From contig WRKD01000196.1 in NCBI GenBank assembly GCA_009778255.1, positions 1 through 17,093 on the forward strand: DNA of 17,093 nucleotides. Direction: 5' to 3'. This stretch comes from Bacillota bacterium. Its GTDB lineage: Bacteria; Bacillota; Dehalobacteriia; UBA4068. A program made the translations under genes and the position numbers. The notes beneath the pieces are model-generated. The model had not been told where the DNA came from and did not search any database. It worked only from the letters and a program-made list of their open reading frames with translations. Positions 1 through 6,856 of the stretch are shown here, piece by piece (position 1 is the stretch's first letter; every line of letters begins with the position of its first letter).

Positions 1-310
1 GAAAAATAAGCGAAGTTGTATTGGCGCCAAAAGCCACTTCCTGTGGAGCGGCGCCCACTAAAGCTGCTACTGCCTGCCGGGCTTTTGCTATCATGGCTTC
101 TGTTTCCAAGCTGCTGGGAAAAGGCCCGTGTAAATTTGCTACACCCCGGCTCATATAGCCGCTCATTGCATCAATAGCCGCACGCACAGTTTGAGAACCG
201 CCGGGCCCGTCAAAATATGCTACCGCCAAGCCATTATGAGTTCGCTCTAAAGCCGGAAACTGCGCCCGTACTTCGGCAACAGGAAAACTCTCAAGAATAT
301 CCATCATCAT
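1..310 (-). CDS. Cysteine desulfurase-like aminotransferase class V protein (partial, N-terminal 103 residues)
   Basis: This is the N-terminal third of a fold-type I PLP enzyme; the rest lies beyond the left edge. The protein begins MMMDILESFPVAEVRAQFPA and continues with YFDGPGGSQT (about residues 36-45), a region like HGPFPSS, and EVAFGANTTSLIF at the edge. The D-GPGG-Q pattern followed by a GAN-TTS-like motif is typical of the cysteine-desulfurase-like subfamily close to SufS/CsdA. The PLP lysine and active-site cysteine are outside the window, so sulfur transfer cannot be confirmed. Three ATG codons sit in tandem (310, 307, 304). An AAAGGGG stretch directly upstream would suit the third, and a GGGAG farther upstream would suit the first. 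The gene begins 24 bases after the acetyltransferase stop and is probably the seventh gene of the dapF operon. Confidence 0.75.
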   Translation of the reverse strand, partial: MMMDILESFPVAEVRAQFPALERTHNGLAVAYFDGPGGSQTVRAAIDAMSGYMSRGVANLHGPFPSSLETEAMIAKARQAVAALVGAAPQEVAFGANTTSLIF

Positions 311-334
311 ACCCCTTTCATCTCCCAAGGCCGC

Positions 335-886
335 TCATTTACCATCAAAATCCCTTAGCAGCGCACTTTTGCAGTTTACACTATTTTTCAATCTAGCCAT
401 CATCAAAGTATCCACATATTGGCCATTACGTACGGCTGCCTTTCGATTAACCCCTTCTGCCTCGAAGCCAAACTTTTTATACATATTAATGGCATGTTCA
501 TTATCTGTATATACGCCTAATTCTATTCTTATTAACATCAACCAGTTATCGGCTAAATCTATCAGGGTTTCCATCAGTTTATTCCCCACACCGCAGCCCT
601 GATAATCCTTATGCACCATTATACCCAGGTCGGCGCTATGACGCAGGCGCGGATTAGGGCGCACGCTTAGCCCCGCCATACCAATAATCCTTTCTTTGCC
701 TGCTTCATCTGTTATAATTGCTACAAACTGATGTGAATCGGCATCCATGTTTTGCAAAAATTCTTCATTTCTTTTTAAATTCTCCGAAGGCATACCCAAA
801 ATATTCTCAAATACCCCGGGCATACGCCGTAAATCATTGATGCTTTGGGCATCCTCTACTCTTGCCGGACGAATAGTTATTTTCAT
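335..886 (-). CDS. GNAT family N-acetyltransferase, YhhY-like
   Basis: This is a single-domain acetyl-CoA-dependent N-acetyltransferase of about 183 residues. The acetyl-CoA pyrophosphate loop is visible as QGCGVG (about residues 96-101). The pattern RIELGVYTDNEHAINMYKKF, followed by GFEAEG and a VRNGQYVD-like stretch, matches the E. coli YhhY subgroup as I remember it; that group is thought to acetylate small amine or amino acid substrates. The substrate here is unknown. I place the start at the ATG at 884-886 because GGAGGA (897-902) lies 10 bases upstream. An in-frame TTG at 902-904 would add six residues but overlaps that site. The ATG follows the ispE stop by one base, and the ribosome binding site lies inside the end of ispE, which suggests coupled translation. 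The last ~15 residues extend beyond the usual GNAT core. Confidence 0.85.
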   Translation of the reverse strand: MKITIRPARVEDAQSINDLRRMPGVFENILGMPSENLKRNEEFLQNMDADSHQFVAIITDEAGKERIIGMAGLSVRPNPRLRHSADLGIMVHKDYQGCGVGNKLMETLIDLADNWLMLIRIELGVYTDNEHAINMYKKFGFEAEGVNRKAAVRNGQYVDTLMMARLKNSVNCKSALLRDFDGK

Positions 887-887
887 T

Positions 888-1760
888 TTACGCCGTTCCT
901 CCAATTGTTTTTACTTGTACAAGCCAAGGTACAAAGGCTAAAGCCACTTTTGCTTTTGCCAGGGCGTCACTGTTTTCCGCTAAGGTAATTAAAGTGCCGC
1001 CACTGCCACAAAGCAACGGATTTAAACCCAGAGCGCGCAAGCTTTGCGCTAATTTATATATTGGTGGGCATAATCTGTAAGCACTGGCGGTCAAATCATT
1101 TTCCATTAAAGCTATAATGGCGTAAATATCTCCCGCAAGCAAAGCCTGGGAAAGCTCAAAACAAGCCGCGTTTTCCTTTTTTTCTAAGGCGAACGCTTGG
1201 TTGCTTAAGCTAAAATCGGCAAAAACTTCCCTGGTAGAAACACTATAGCCCGGGTTGGCCAATAATAAAGATAGCGGCGGGGGCAAAGGCAAAGGGGTTA
1301 GCTTCTCCCCTACCCCTTCGGCTTTCGCCAAACCACCCAGCAAGCAAAAAGGAATATCTGCACCCAATTTTAGGCCAAAGCCGCTCAATTCTTCCCGGCT
1401 TAACCCCAAATCGAACAGCTCATTTGCTCCTTTTAATACGGCGGCGGCGTCGGCAGAACCACCGCCTAAACCTGCGCCTATGGGTATACGTTTTTCGATT
1501 CGAATCTTCAGGCCATAAGTAAGCCCCAATTCCCTCTTTAACAATAACCAGGCCGCATAAGCCAGGTTATCTTCCTGAAAGATAGCGGGCCCTTTGCTAA
1601 TAAGGCAGCTATCTTGCCGGCTAATGCTTAAAAAAATAGTATCTGTTAAGCATATGTTTTGCATTAGGCTGCATAATAGATGATAACCGTCTTTTTTCCT
1701 GCCTAAAATTTTAAGCCGCCAATTTATTTTGGCCGGCGCTTCTATGAAAAGGCTATTCAT
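888..1760 (-). CDS. ispE: 4-diphosphocytidyl-2-C-methyl-D-erythritol kinase
   Basis: IspE phosphorylates CDP-methylerythritol with ATP in the cytoplasmic MEP pathway to isopentenyl diphosphate. The 290-residue protein is full length for the family. It shows the N-terminal PAKIN motif with the catalytic lysine at 11, the GHMP-kinase phosphate loop PIGAGLGGGSADAA (93-106), the LGADIPF motif with the general-base aspartate at 135, and a C-terminal glycine-rich CGSGGT segment. A proline/leucine-rich stretch (about 155-167) sits between the two halves. The ATG overlaps the nadE stop in an ATGA (1757-1760), so translation is probably coupled to nadE. It is the fifth gene in the dapF operon. Confidence 0.95.
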   Translation of the reverse strand: MNSLFIEAPAKINWRLKILGRKKDGYHLLCSLMQNICLTDTIFLSISRQDSCLISKGPAIFQEDNLAYAAWLLLKRELGLTYGLKIRIEKRIPIGAGLGGGSADAAAVLKGANELFDLGLSREELSGFGLKLGADIPFCLLGGLAKAEGVGEKLTPLPLPPPLSLLLANPGYSVSTREVFADFSLSNQAFALEKKENAACFELSQALLAGDIYAIIALMENDLTASAYRLCPPIYKLAQSLRALGLNPLLCGSGGTLITLAENSDALAKAKVALAFVPWLVQVKTIGGTA

Positions 1761-3487
1761 CGGCGTAATAATTTCTTCTTCAAACGCAAATATTCATCAC
1801 TAAAATAAGGCGGAAGCTGTATCTCTTGTCGTGGTTCGCCAAAAGGCGCGCCGCTTAATGCCAGTAAAGGCGGTGCTTGCATACGTTTGGCTACACCCAA
1901 ACCATTGTACATGACCCACCAGTATTCTAAATCTTGTACCAAGGAAGACGTATCTTTGAATAGCTGGCCTATCAACTCTGCCGCTACCCCTAAGCGGTTG
2001 GGTAAAACACCATCACAATACCAGCGCAACACCCCCGTTATGGTCTCGCCCCCCTCTACCCAGGCTTTAAAAAGATGGTCATGATAAGCATATACTAAAG
2101 GGTCTCCCAACCCTTTATCTACATCCTGCTGCGGCGAAAGCTCGGCAGAAGGACGAATGCCGGCAATAGTTTTTAAAGGCGCTTCCGGAAAATACTGACG
2201 TTGAAAATAGGCCGCCGCCAAATAAACATGATATTTCCATAAATCAGCCTGAGCGGCAAATGCCCCGGCTAAATCTCCGTAAAAAGTAGTATAGCCTACC
2301 GCAAACTCCGATTTATTGCTATTACAGGTAAAAATGGCTTGCCAGGAAGCGGCGGCGGTAGCCAGGTATCTCATGCGCTCGCGGGCTTGCATATTCTCTA
2401 GCACCCGCATATCCTGTTCCAGCTTAAACTGTTCACTTTGCGCGTCATAAGCGCTGTTCCAAGCAAAAGATGAACTCAGGGAATCCAAAGCGGTTTGAAT
2501 TGGCAAATTCATATGATTCAGATTTAAAGAAACCGCTAAAAGCGCAGCCAATTCTTGAGTGGTAGTACTACTGTATTTACTGGGCATAGAGATAGCCAAA
2601 ACCTGCTCTGGACCTAAAGCCCTGCTATATACACAGGCTGCCAGAGCCGAATCTATACCGCCGGAAAGCCCGATCACTGCCTTTTTTACCCCCACGCCTT
2701 CACAAAAACAATGTACTCCTTTAACTAAAGCTTCTCCCAGCATTGCGTCTTCAGCCAAAGGCGCAGCCAGCCTGCCGCCGCGTTTAAGATCCCACAAGCC
2801 TACGCTTTCATAAAAATCCGGCTCCCTTGCTATAAGATTACCCTTTAAATCAAGCATATAACTGCCACCGGGCAATAAATAATGGGTTTTGCCCACGCTT
2901 TGCAGCCCGCAGCCATTAACCTGAATATATAGACGGGTATTAATAAAAGAAGCCGGTTTATCGACACCGGTAACATAAGGCGCAGCAGAAAGGTTCACCA
3001 ACAAATCTATATCTTTAGCGCGAAAAGGCAAAGCTTTATTGCGCCAATCACCCAAAAGGAAGGCGGTGCGGTATAATTTGCCGTTCACGTCTATCATATA
3101 TGTTTTTGCTTCAATATCTGTGCTAAAAGGCCGATAAGATTGGGGAATGAAGCTTTCACCCAAAGGGGCTTCCAAACGCCCCAATTGGCCATCTTTTGCC
3201 ATAAAACAGGTATTATATAATTTATTGTCTTTTTTCTCTACATTGCCGAATATCACGGTTATCTCACCAGCCATAGCCGCAATATCTTCGCCTATACGCA
3301 TACAATCGGCAAGAAAGGCCGGATCCATAAAATGTGCTCCGGCAGTCAAGCCGCTGATAGCCAACTCCGGAAAAATGATCAGTTCCGCTTTATTATGCTT
3401 CGCTACCTCTATTAACGCCAGCATAGATTGTTTGTTGCGACGCAAATCGGCAGCAAAAACTTCCATTTGCCCTATGGCAATACTCAT
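1757..3487 (-). CDS. nadE: NAD+ synthetase, two-domain type with degenerate glutaminase domain
   Basis: This enzyme completes NAD synthesis by amidating deamido-NAD with ATP. The length (576 residues) and order fit the glutamine-dependent family: an N-terminal nitrilase-like domain (about 1-245) and a C-terminal synthetase domain (about 250-576). The synthetase domain looks intact. It has the PP-loop GLSGGIDSALA (273-283), MPSKYSS (301-307), NSNKSEFAVGYTTFYGD (389-405) and PSAELSPQQD (446-455). In the nitrilase domain the glutamate is kept in FPEL (E41). The usual lysine position falls at E106, within RLEAPLGESF, and the usual C-E-D-x-W nucleophile motif is FLLGDW (143-148) with no cysteine. 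I infer that it uses free ammonia or a partner glutaminase. It overlaps the patatin-like gene (3484-3487) and ispE (1757-1760), both as ATGA. Confidence 0.92.
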   Translation of the reverse strand: MSIAIGQMEVFAADLRRNKQSMLALIEVAKHNKAELIIFPELAISGLTAGAHFMDPAFLADCMRIGEDIAAMAGEITVIFGNVEKKDNKLYNTCFMAKDGQLGRLEAPLGESFIPQSYRPFSTDIEAKTYMIDVNGKLYRTAFLLGDWRNKALPFRAKDIDLLVNLSAAPYVTGVDKPASFINTRLYIQVNGCGLQSVGKTHYLLPGGSYMLDLKGNLIAREPDFYESVGLWDLKRGGRLAAPLAEDAMLGEALVKGVHCFCEGVGVKKAVIGLSGGIDSALAACVYSRALGPEQVLAISMPSKYSSTTTQELAALLAVSLNLNHMNLPIQTALDSLSSSFAWNSAYDAQSEQFKLEQDMRVLENMQARERMRYLATAAASWQAIFTCNSNKSEFAVGYTTFYGDLAGAFAAQADLWKYHVYLAAAYFQRQYFPEAPLKTIAGIRPSAELSPQQDVDKGLGDPLVYAYHDHLFKAWVEGGETITGVLRWYCDGVLPNRLGVAAELIGQLFKDTSSLVQDLEYWWVMYNGLGVAKRMQAPPLLALSGAPFGEPRQEIQLPPYFSDEYLRLKKKLLRR

Positions 3488-4359
3488 TTGCTTATTACCT
3501 CCCTTGGTTCAATAAAGCTAATTCCCTGGGCTTGGCATAAGTCCAGCAAGCTGGCAATTTTAGCGCGCGCCGCTTGTTCGCCCAATTCTATACATTGCGG
3601 GATGATCTTAGAATTCAAAGAGTTCAAATGATGCGGTATCGGTTCTACAAGCCAATCGGCGTCAACACAACGGTTGGCTGCCGTAGCAATATCTATAGCG
3701 CGGTTAATAATTTCTAGCATATTCTGGGGAGTACTATAATTAGGTGAAAAAAGGCTAATAGCCAGCACAATATCCGCACCCATCTCCCTTACCACCCTTG
3801 TAGGGCAAACATCCAGTAAATAGCCATCTGCCAGCAGCATATCGCCCATTTTTACCGGAGTGAATACTCCCGGTATAGCGGAAGAAGCGCGTACCGCCAG
3901 CGCCGTTTCGCCTTTATCGAAAATCACCTTTTTCCAGCTTACTAAATCGACCGCCACTATCTTCAAGGGTATATCCATTTCCTCAATTTTTTTACCTTTA
4001 ACACAGGTATGTATAAGCTCTGTATACGCTTTAGCAGGAATAAGCCCATTTTTATTGGGACGAATTTTCATCATTGCATCTAAATCAAATTGATTTAGCA
4101 GTGTTTGCATCATTTGCCAAGTATATCCGCTGGCTAAAAGAGCAGCTACCGCAGCGCCAACAGATGTGCCGGCCACCATATCCGGCTTTATATTATACTC
4201 AGACAAAACTTTAAGCACACCCACATGAGCCGCGCCCTTAAAGCCGCCGCCACCGAAAGCTATACCTAATTTTGCTTTTTTAGGCAAAATTTCCGCTGTG
4301 TGCAACTTACGCTCACGCGGCTTAATAATATTCAATAAAAAAGACAGAGATTCCCTCAC
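3484..4359 (-). CDS. Patatin-like phospholipase / RssA-type serine hydrolase
   Basis: This is a predicted patatin-fold acyl hydrolase using a Ser-Asp dyad. The 291-residue protein has the oxyanion-hole motif GGGGFKG (36-42), the nucleophile elbow GTSVG (64-68, serine 66) and the second catalytic residue in LADGYLLD (D178). The family cleaves acyl esters of phospholipids or lysophospholipids; the substrate here is unknown. I see no signal peptide, so it is probably cytoplasmic or peripherally membrane-bound through the basic N-terminus. The start is a GTG at 4357-4359 with GGTGGAG about eight bases upstream, inside the end of dapL; no earlier or nearby ATG fits. It begins two bases after the dapL stop and ends in an ATGA overlap with nadE, so it belongs to the operon. 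Confidence 0.9.
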   Translation of the reverse strand: MRESLSFLLNIIKPRERKLHTAEILPKKAKLGIAFGGGGFKGAAHVGVLKVLSEYNIKPDMVAGTSVGAAVAALLASGYTWQMMQTLLNQFDLDAMMKIRPNKNGLIPAKAYTELIHTCVKGKKIEEMDIPLKIVAVDLVSWKKVIFDKGETALAVRASSAIPGVFTPVKMGDMLLADGYLLDVCPTRVVREMGADIVLAISLFSPNYSTPQNMLEIINRAIDIATAANRCVDADWLVEPIPHHLNSLNSKIIPQCIELGEQAARAKIASLLDLCQAQGISFIEPREVISK

Positions 4360-4361
4360 AG

Positions 4362-5537
4362 CTAAAACTCCACCCGGCCTAAAGCTTTGCGTAATCGCTC
4401 TATAGCTTCTTTAAGACGGCTTTCTTCTAAAGTCAAAGTAGCGCGAAAATAGCCCTCACCTGCCGGGCCATAGCCATTGCCCGGCGTAACAACTATTGCC
4501 GCTTCATTTAGCAGCAATTCCGCAAAAGAGGCCGAGGTATGACCAAGAGGCACAGGCGCCCATACATAGAAAGTTCCTTTCGGATACGGCAGTTCCCAAC
4601 CCAGACTATTTAAACCGCCTACTAAAATTTCACGGCGTGCCGCATAAACAGCGCGGTTTTTTTCAACAAAAGAACAATAATCCTGCAGGCCGGCTAAACC
4701 GGCATACTGTATTGCCTGAAAAACGCCGCTATCCACATTAGATTTATAGCGGGCTAAAGCAGAGACGGCAGCGGTATTACCCACGCAATAACCAATGCGC
4801 CAACCTGTCATATTAAAGGGCTTGGAACATGAACCAAATTCCACCGCTAAATCTTTTGCTCCTGTAACCTGTAAAATGCTGGGAGCTTCATATCCATCAT
4901 AAGTCATTTCGCCATAGGCGCTGTCATGACAGATAAGCAGATTATTACGGCGCGCGAAAGCTACCGCTTGTTCAAAAAAATCTAAATCAGCCACTGCTGC
5001 GGTGGGATTATGGGGATAATTAAGCCATAATATCTTCGTTTTACTTAAAACAGCCGCCGGTATAGCTTGAAAATCTGGCAAAAAATTATTTTCTTTCGTC
5101 AGAGGCATATAATAGCTATTACCTCCTGCTAAGCCGGTGGCAATATCATAAACAGGGTAAGAAGGATCGGGAACTAAATTGATATCGCCCGGCTCCACAA
5201 AGCAATAATTAATATTGGCTATACCTTCTTTTGTACCTATTAAGGCGGTGATTTCATCTTCCGGATCAAGCTCTACACCAAAACGCTTATTATAGTAGCT
5301 GGCAACCCCTTCACGAAAAGTCTTCATACCACGTGAAGAAGGGTACTGATGATTAGCCGCATCGTATGCTCTGCGGCTAAGCTCATCTATAATAGGGGTT
5401 GGAGTAGGTAAATCGGGGTCGCCAATTCCCAAACTGATAATATCTATGCCCTGTGCCCGTTTTTCGCTGATCATGCGTTCGATACGCGCAAACATATAAG
5501 GCGGAATAGCTTGCATTCGTTGAGCTTCCTGTATCAT
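4362..5537 (-). CDS. dapL: LL-diaminopimelate aminotransferase
   Basis: DapL converts tetrahydrodipicolinate directly to LL-diaminopimelate using glutamate, bypassing the succinylated or acetylated intermediates of lysine synthesis. The 391-residue protein is a class I/II PLP aminotransferase. It shows IPPYMFARIE near the start, ISLGIGDPDLPTP (about 34-46), ANHQYPSSRG (about 61-70), NYPHNPT (about 173-179), the PLP lysine in SCSKPFNMTGWRIGY (K239) and the C-terminal substrate arginine in YFRATL. Those motifs, and the position next to dapF whose substrate it makes, favour DapL over a general aspartate aminotransferase. I use the ATG at 5535-5537. An in-frame ATG at 5556-5558 would add seven residues but has no ribosome binding site. 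Confidence 0.9.
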   Translation of the reverse strand: MIQEAQRMQAIPPYMFARIERMISEKRAQGIDIISLGIGDPDLPTPTPIIDELSRRAYDAANHQYPSSRGMKTFREGVASYYNKRFGVELDPEDEITALIGTKEGIANINYCFVEPGDINLVPDPSYPVYDIATGLAGGNSYYMPLTKENNFLPDFQAIPAAVLSKTKILWLNYPHNPTAAVADLDFFEQAVAFARRNNLLICHDSAYGEMTYDGYEAPSILQVTGAKDLAVEFGSCSKPFNMTGWRIGYCVGNTAAVSALARYKSNVDSGVFQAIQYAGLAGLQDYCSFVEKNRAVYAARREILVGGLNSLGWELPYPKGTFYVWAPVPLGHTSASFAELLLNEAAIVVTPGNGYGPAGEGYFRATLTLEESRLKEAIERLRKALGRVEF

Positions 5538-5542
5538 ATATA

Positions 5543-5548
5543 CCTCCT
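5543..5548 (-). promoter_or_regulatory. Ribosome binding site that sets the dapL start
   Basis: On the minus strand AGGAGG lies five bases before the ATG at 5537. The upstream in-frame ATG at 5558 is preceded only by A/T-rich sequence, so this site favours the shorter protein. Confidence 0.75.
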
Positions 5549-5587
5549 GCGATGGCATTTAGCCATTAATTAATATTTATGTTTACC

Positions 5588-6421
5588 TTATAACAAATAT
5601 TCTCCTTCCAGTACATAGGTAGCGGGGCCGGTCATATACACCGAGCCGCCCTCTTCCCATTGTACTCGTAAGGAACCGTAACGCAACTTTACTTCAACAT
5701 CATTTTTAGTATAACCGTTCAAAATGGCAGCTACCACAGCAGCGCAAGCCCCAGAGCCGCAAGCCATAGTTTCGCCAACACCGCGCTCCCATACCCGCAT
5801 CTCTATATGTTCATCATCTATTAAACGAATGAACTCGGTATTGATCTTATCCGGAAACATTTTATGATTTTCAATGGCTGGTCCAATTTTTTCTACCGGA
5901 AAATGAGATAAATCGTCATCGATAAAAATCACACAATGAGGGTTACCCATAGAAACTAAAGTAACATTGAACATGCGCGCTAAAACCAGTAATGGCGCGC
6001 CTACCACGCGGGAGCCGGTAAAATGTGCAGGTATTTCCACCGCTGCTAATCTGGGCGGCCCCATATCTACCCGCACAATACCGCGTTTTTCATCAATAAT
6101 ATGCGGCGATACCGGCCAAGCCAGGCTGTCAAAAACAAACTCGTCTTGCGTCACAATGCCTTCACGCTTGGCGAACAACGCAGCGCAACGTAAGCCATTA
6201 CCGCACATTTTTGATTGTGAACCATCGGGGTTGAACATTAAATACTCGGCTGCCGCGCCGCTTTTTGCCGGACGTAAAATAATCAGGCCATCCGCGCCGA
6301 TAGCCAAACGGCGATGGCAAATCTCTAAAGCCAATTTATTAAGATCGTCGGGCAGTTTTTCAGTAAAACCGTTTACCAGCACAAAATCATTACCCAAGCC
6401 ATGCATTTTAGCTATATGCAT
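5588..6421 (-). CDS. dapF: Diaminopimelate epimerase
   Basis: DapF interconverts LL- and meso-diaminopimelate without a cofactor, giving the meso form needed for lysine and for peptidoglycan cross-links. The 277-residue protein has the N-terminal KMHGLGNDFV motif, the first active-site cysteine in MCGNGLRC (C73), GNPHCV in the middle, and the second cysteine in ETMACGSGAC (C221). Both catalytic cysteines are therefore present. I use the ATG at 6419-6421, served by AAGGTGAG a few bases upstream. An in-frame GTG at 6428-6430 would add three residues but leaves no room for a binding site. It is the first gene of the operon, 50 bases ahead of dapL. Confidence 0.95.
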   Translation of the reverse strand: MHIAKMHGLGNDFVLVNGFTEKLPDDLNKLALEICHRRLAIGADGLIILRPAKSGAAAEYLMFNPDGSQSKMCGNGLRCAALFAKREGIVTQDEFVFDSLAWPVSPHIIDEKRGIVRVDMGPPRLAAVEIPAHFTGSRVVGAPLLVLARMFNVTLVSMGNPHCVIFIDDDLSHFPVEKIGPAIENHKMFPDKINTEFIRLIDDEHIEMRVWERGVGETMACGSGACAAVVAAILNGYTKNDVEVKLRYGSLRVQWEEGGSVYMTGPATYVLEGEYLL

Positions 6422-6579
6422 TTTTCTCACCTTCTTTATTATTTACCATAGAGCGGCTTTTAGCCGCAACCAAAGTATTCAGTATTTAAGGCTGCTAAAT
6501 GGGTTAAAAGGCTTTGCAAGTACACTTTCTATTTAGCTAAATTCATGCAAATTAAATATGAGCAAGGAATGTTCCTGAT
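6422..6579 (-). other. 5' leader of the dapF operon transcript
   Basis: If transcription starts near 6579, the leader is about 158 bases. It holds a small hairpin (GCGGCT 6453-6458 pairing with AGCCGC 6462-6467) without a following T-run, so it is not an obvious terminator. I see a possible five-codon ORF reading MNLAK. I do not recognise a lysine riboswitch, T-box or other known leader RNA. Confidence 0.35.
6565..6576. promoter_or_regulatory. Operator-like inverted repeat near the dapF transcription start
   Basis: AGGAA and TTCCT form a 5-2-5 inverted repeat just downstream of the predicted dapF promoter -10 box, around +3 to +14. A repressor could bind here, but the repeat is short and no regulator gene is visible. 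It may be chance. Confidence 0.2.
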
Positions 6580-6687
6580 ATGAGTATTATAGATAATTTT
6601 GGAGCTAAAATCAATGGGGTTACGCAAACATTTGCAAGGATTCTTAGGGAAAGCACACATACGCCCTTTTGCTTATCAAACCCTTAA
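6580..6687 (+). pseudogene. Short 35-codon ORF, possible 5' remnant of a small zinc-ribbon-type protein gene
   Basis: An ATG at 6580 opens 35 codons starting MSIIDNFGAKINGVTQTFAR and ending at a TAA inside the left arm of the inverted repeat. A weak AAGGAA lies about ten bases upstream. The N-terminus resembles the start of small bacterial proteins that begin M-x-x-D-x-x-G-x-K-I-x-x-x-x-Q and later carry a zinc ribbon. No Cys-rich continuation is present here, and the reading frame changes character near residue 25. I infer a truncated gene fragment cut off by the neighbouring repeat; it could equally be a chance ORF. Confidence 0.25.
6586..6614 (-). promoter_or_regulatory. Sigma-A-like promoter of the dapF operon
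   Basis: On the minus strand TTGATT (6609-6614) and a perfect TATAAT (6586-6591) are separated by 17 bases. The orientation and position fit transcription of dapF and the six genes after it, starting near 6579. Confidence 0.65.
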
Positions 6688-6856
6688 GGGCGCCTCTAAA
6701 TACCCATTCATCACCATCTTCGCTGCCCTTTTTCCGCCAAGACTGCGTTTTCGTCGCTTCACGTAGCTTTAGGCTACGCTTCAGCTCCTCCGCCTTGCTA
6801 GGCGAAAAAACTGCTAGTTAATCTGGCAATTCGGAGTAAATCGAGGCGCCCTTAAG
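6683..6856. repeat. Small inverted-repeat-bounded element at the 3' end of sbcC
   Basis: CTTAAGGGCGCCTC at 6683-6696 is repeated exactly in inverted orientation at 6843-6856 (GAGGCGCCCTTAAG), bounding 174 bp. The right arm and the next ~27 bases are the last codons of sbcC. The interior is structured and holds a long open frame on the minus strand that lacks a start codon. No transposase is present. I infer a MITE-like or otherwise dispersed non-autonomous repeat; finding other copies in the genome would be decisive. Confidence 0.45.
6729..6810. repeat. Imperfect stem-loop structure within the element
   Basis: TTTTTCCGCC (6729-6738) pairs with GGCGAAAAAA (6801-6810) with one mismatch. Inside, CGTAGC (6762-6767) pairs with GCTACG (6773-6778) around the loop TTTAG. 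A second small hairpin, CGCCT with AGGCG on the minus strand, lies at about 6791-6804. It sits four bases after the sbcC stop. The T-tract comes before the hairpin on the minus strand, so it is not a standard intrinsic terminator, though it could block or protect transcript ends. Confidence 0.45.

Noticed and set aside
5538..5558. Longer dapL start at ATG 5558
   Set aside because: It has no ribosome binding site upstream, whereas the ATG at 5537 has AGGAGG at five bases.
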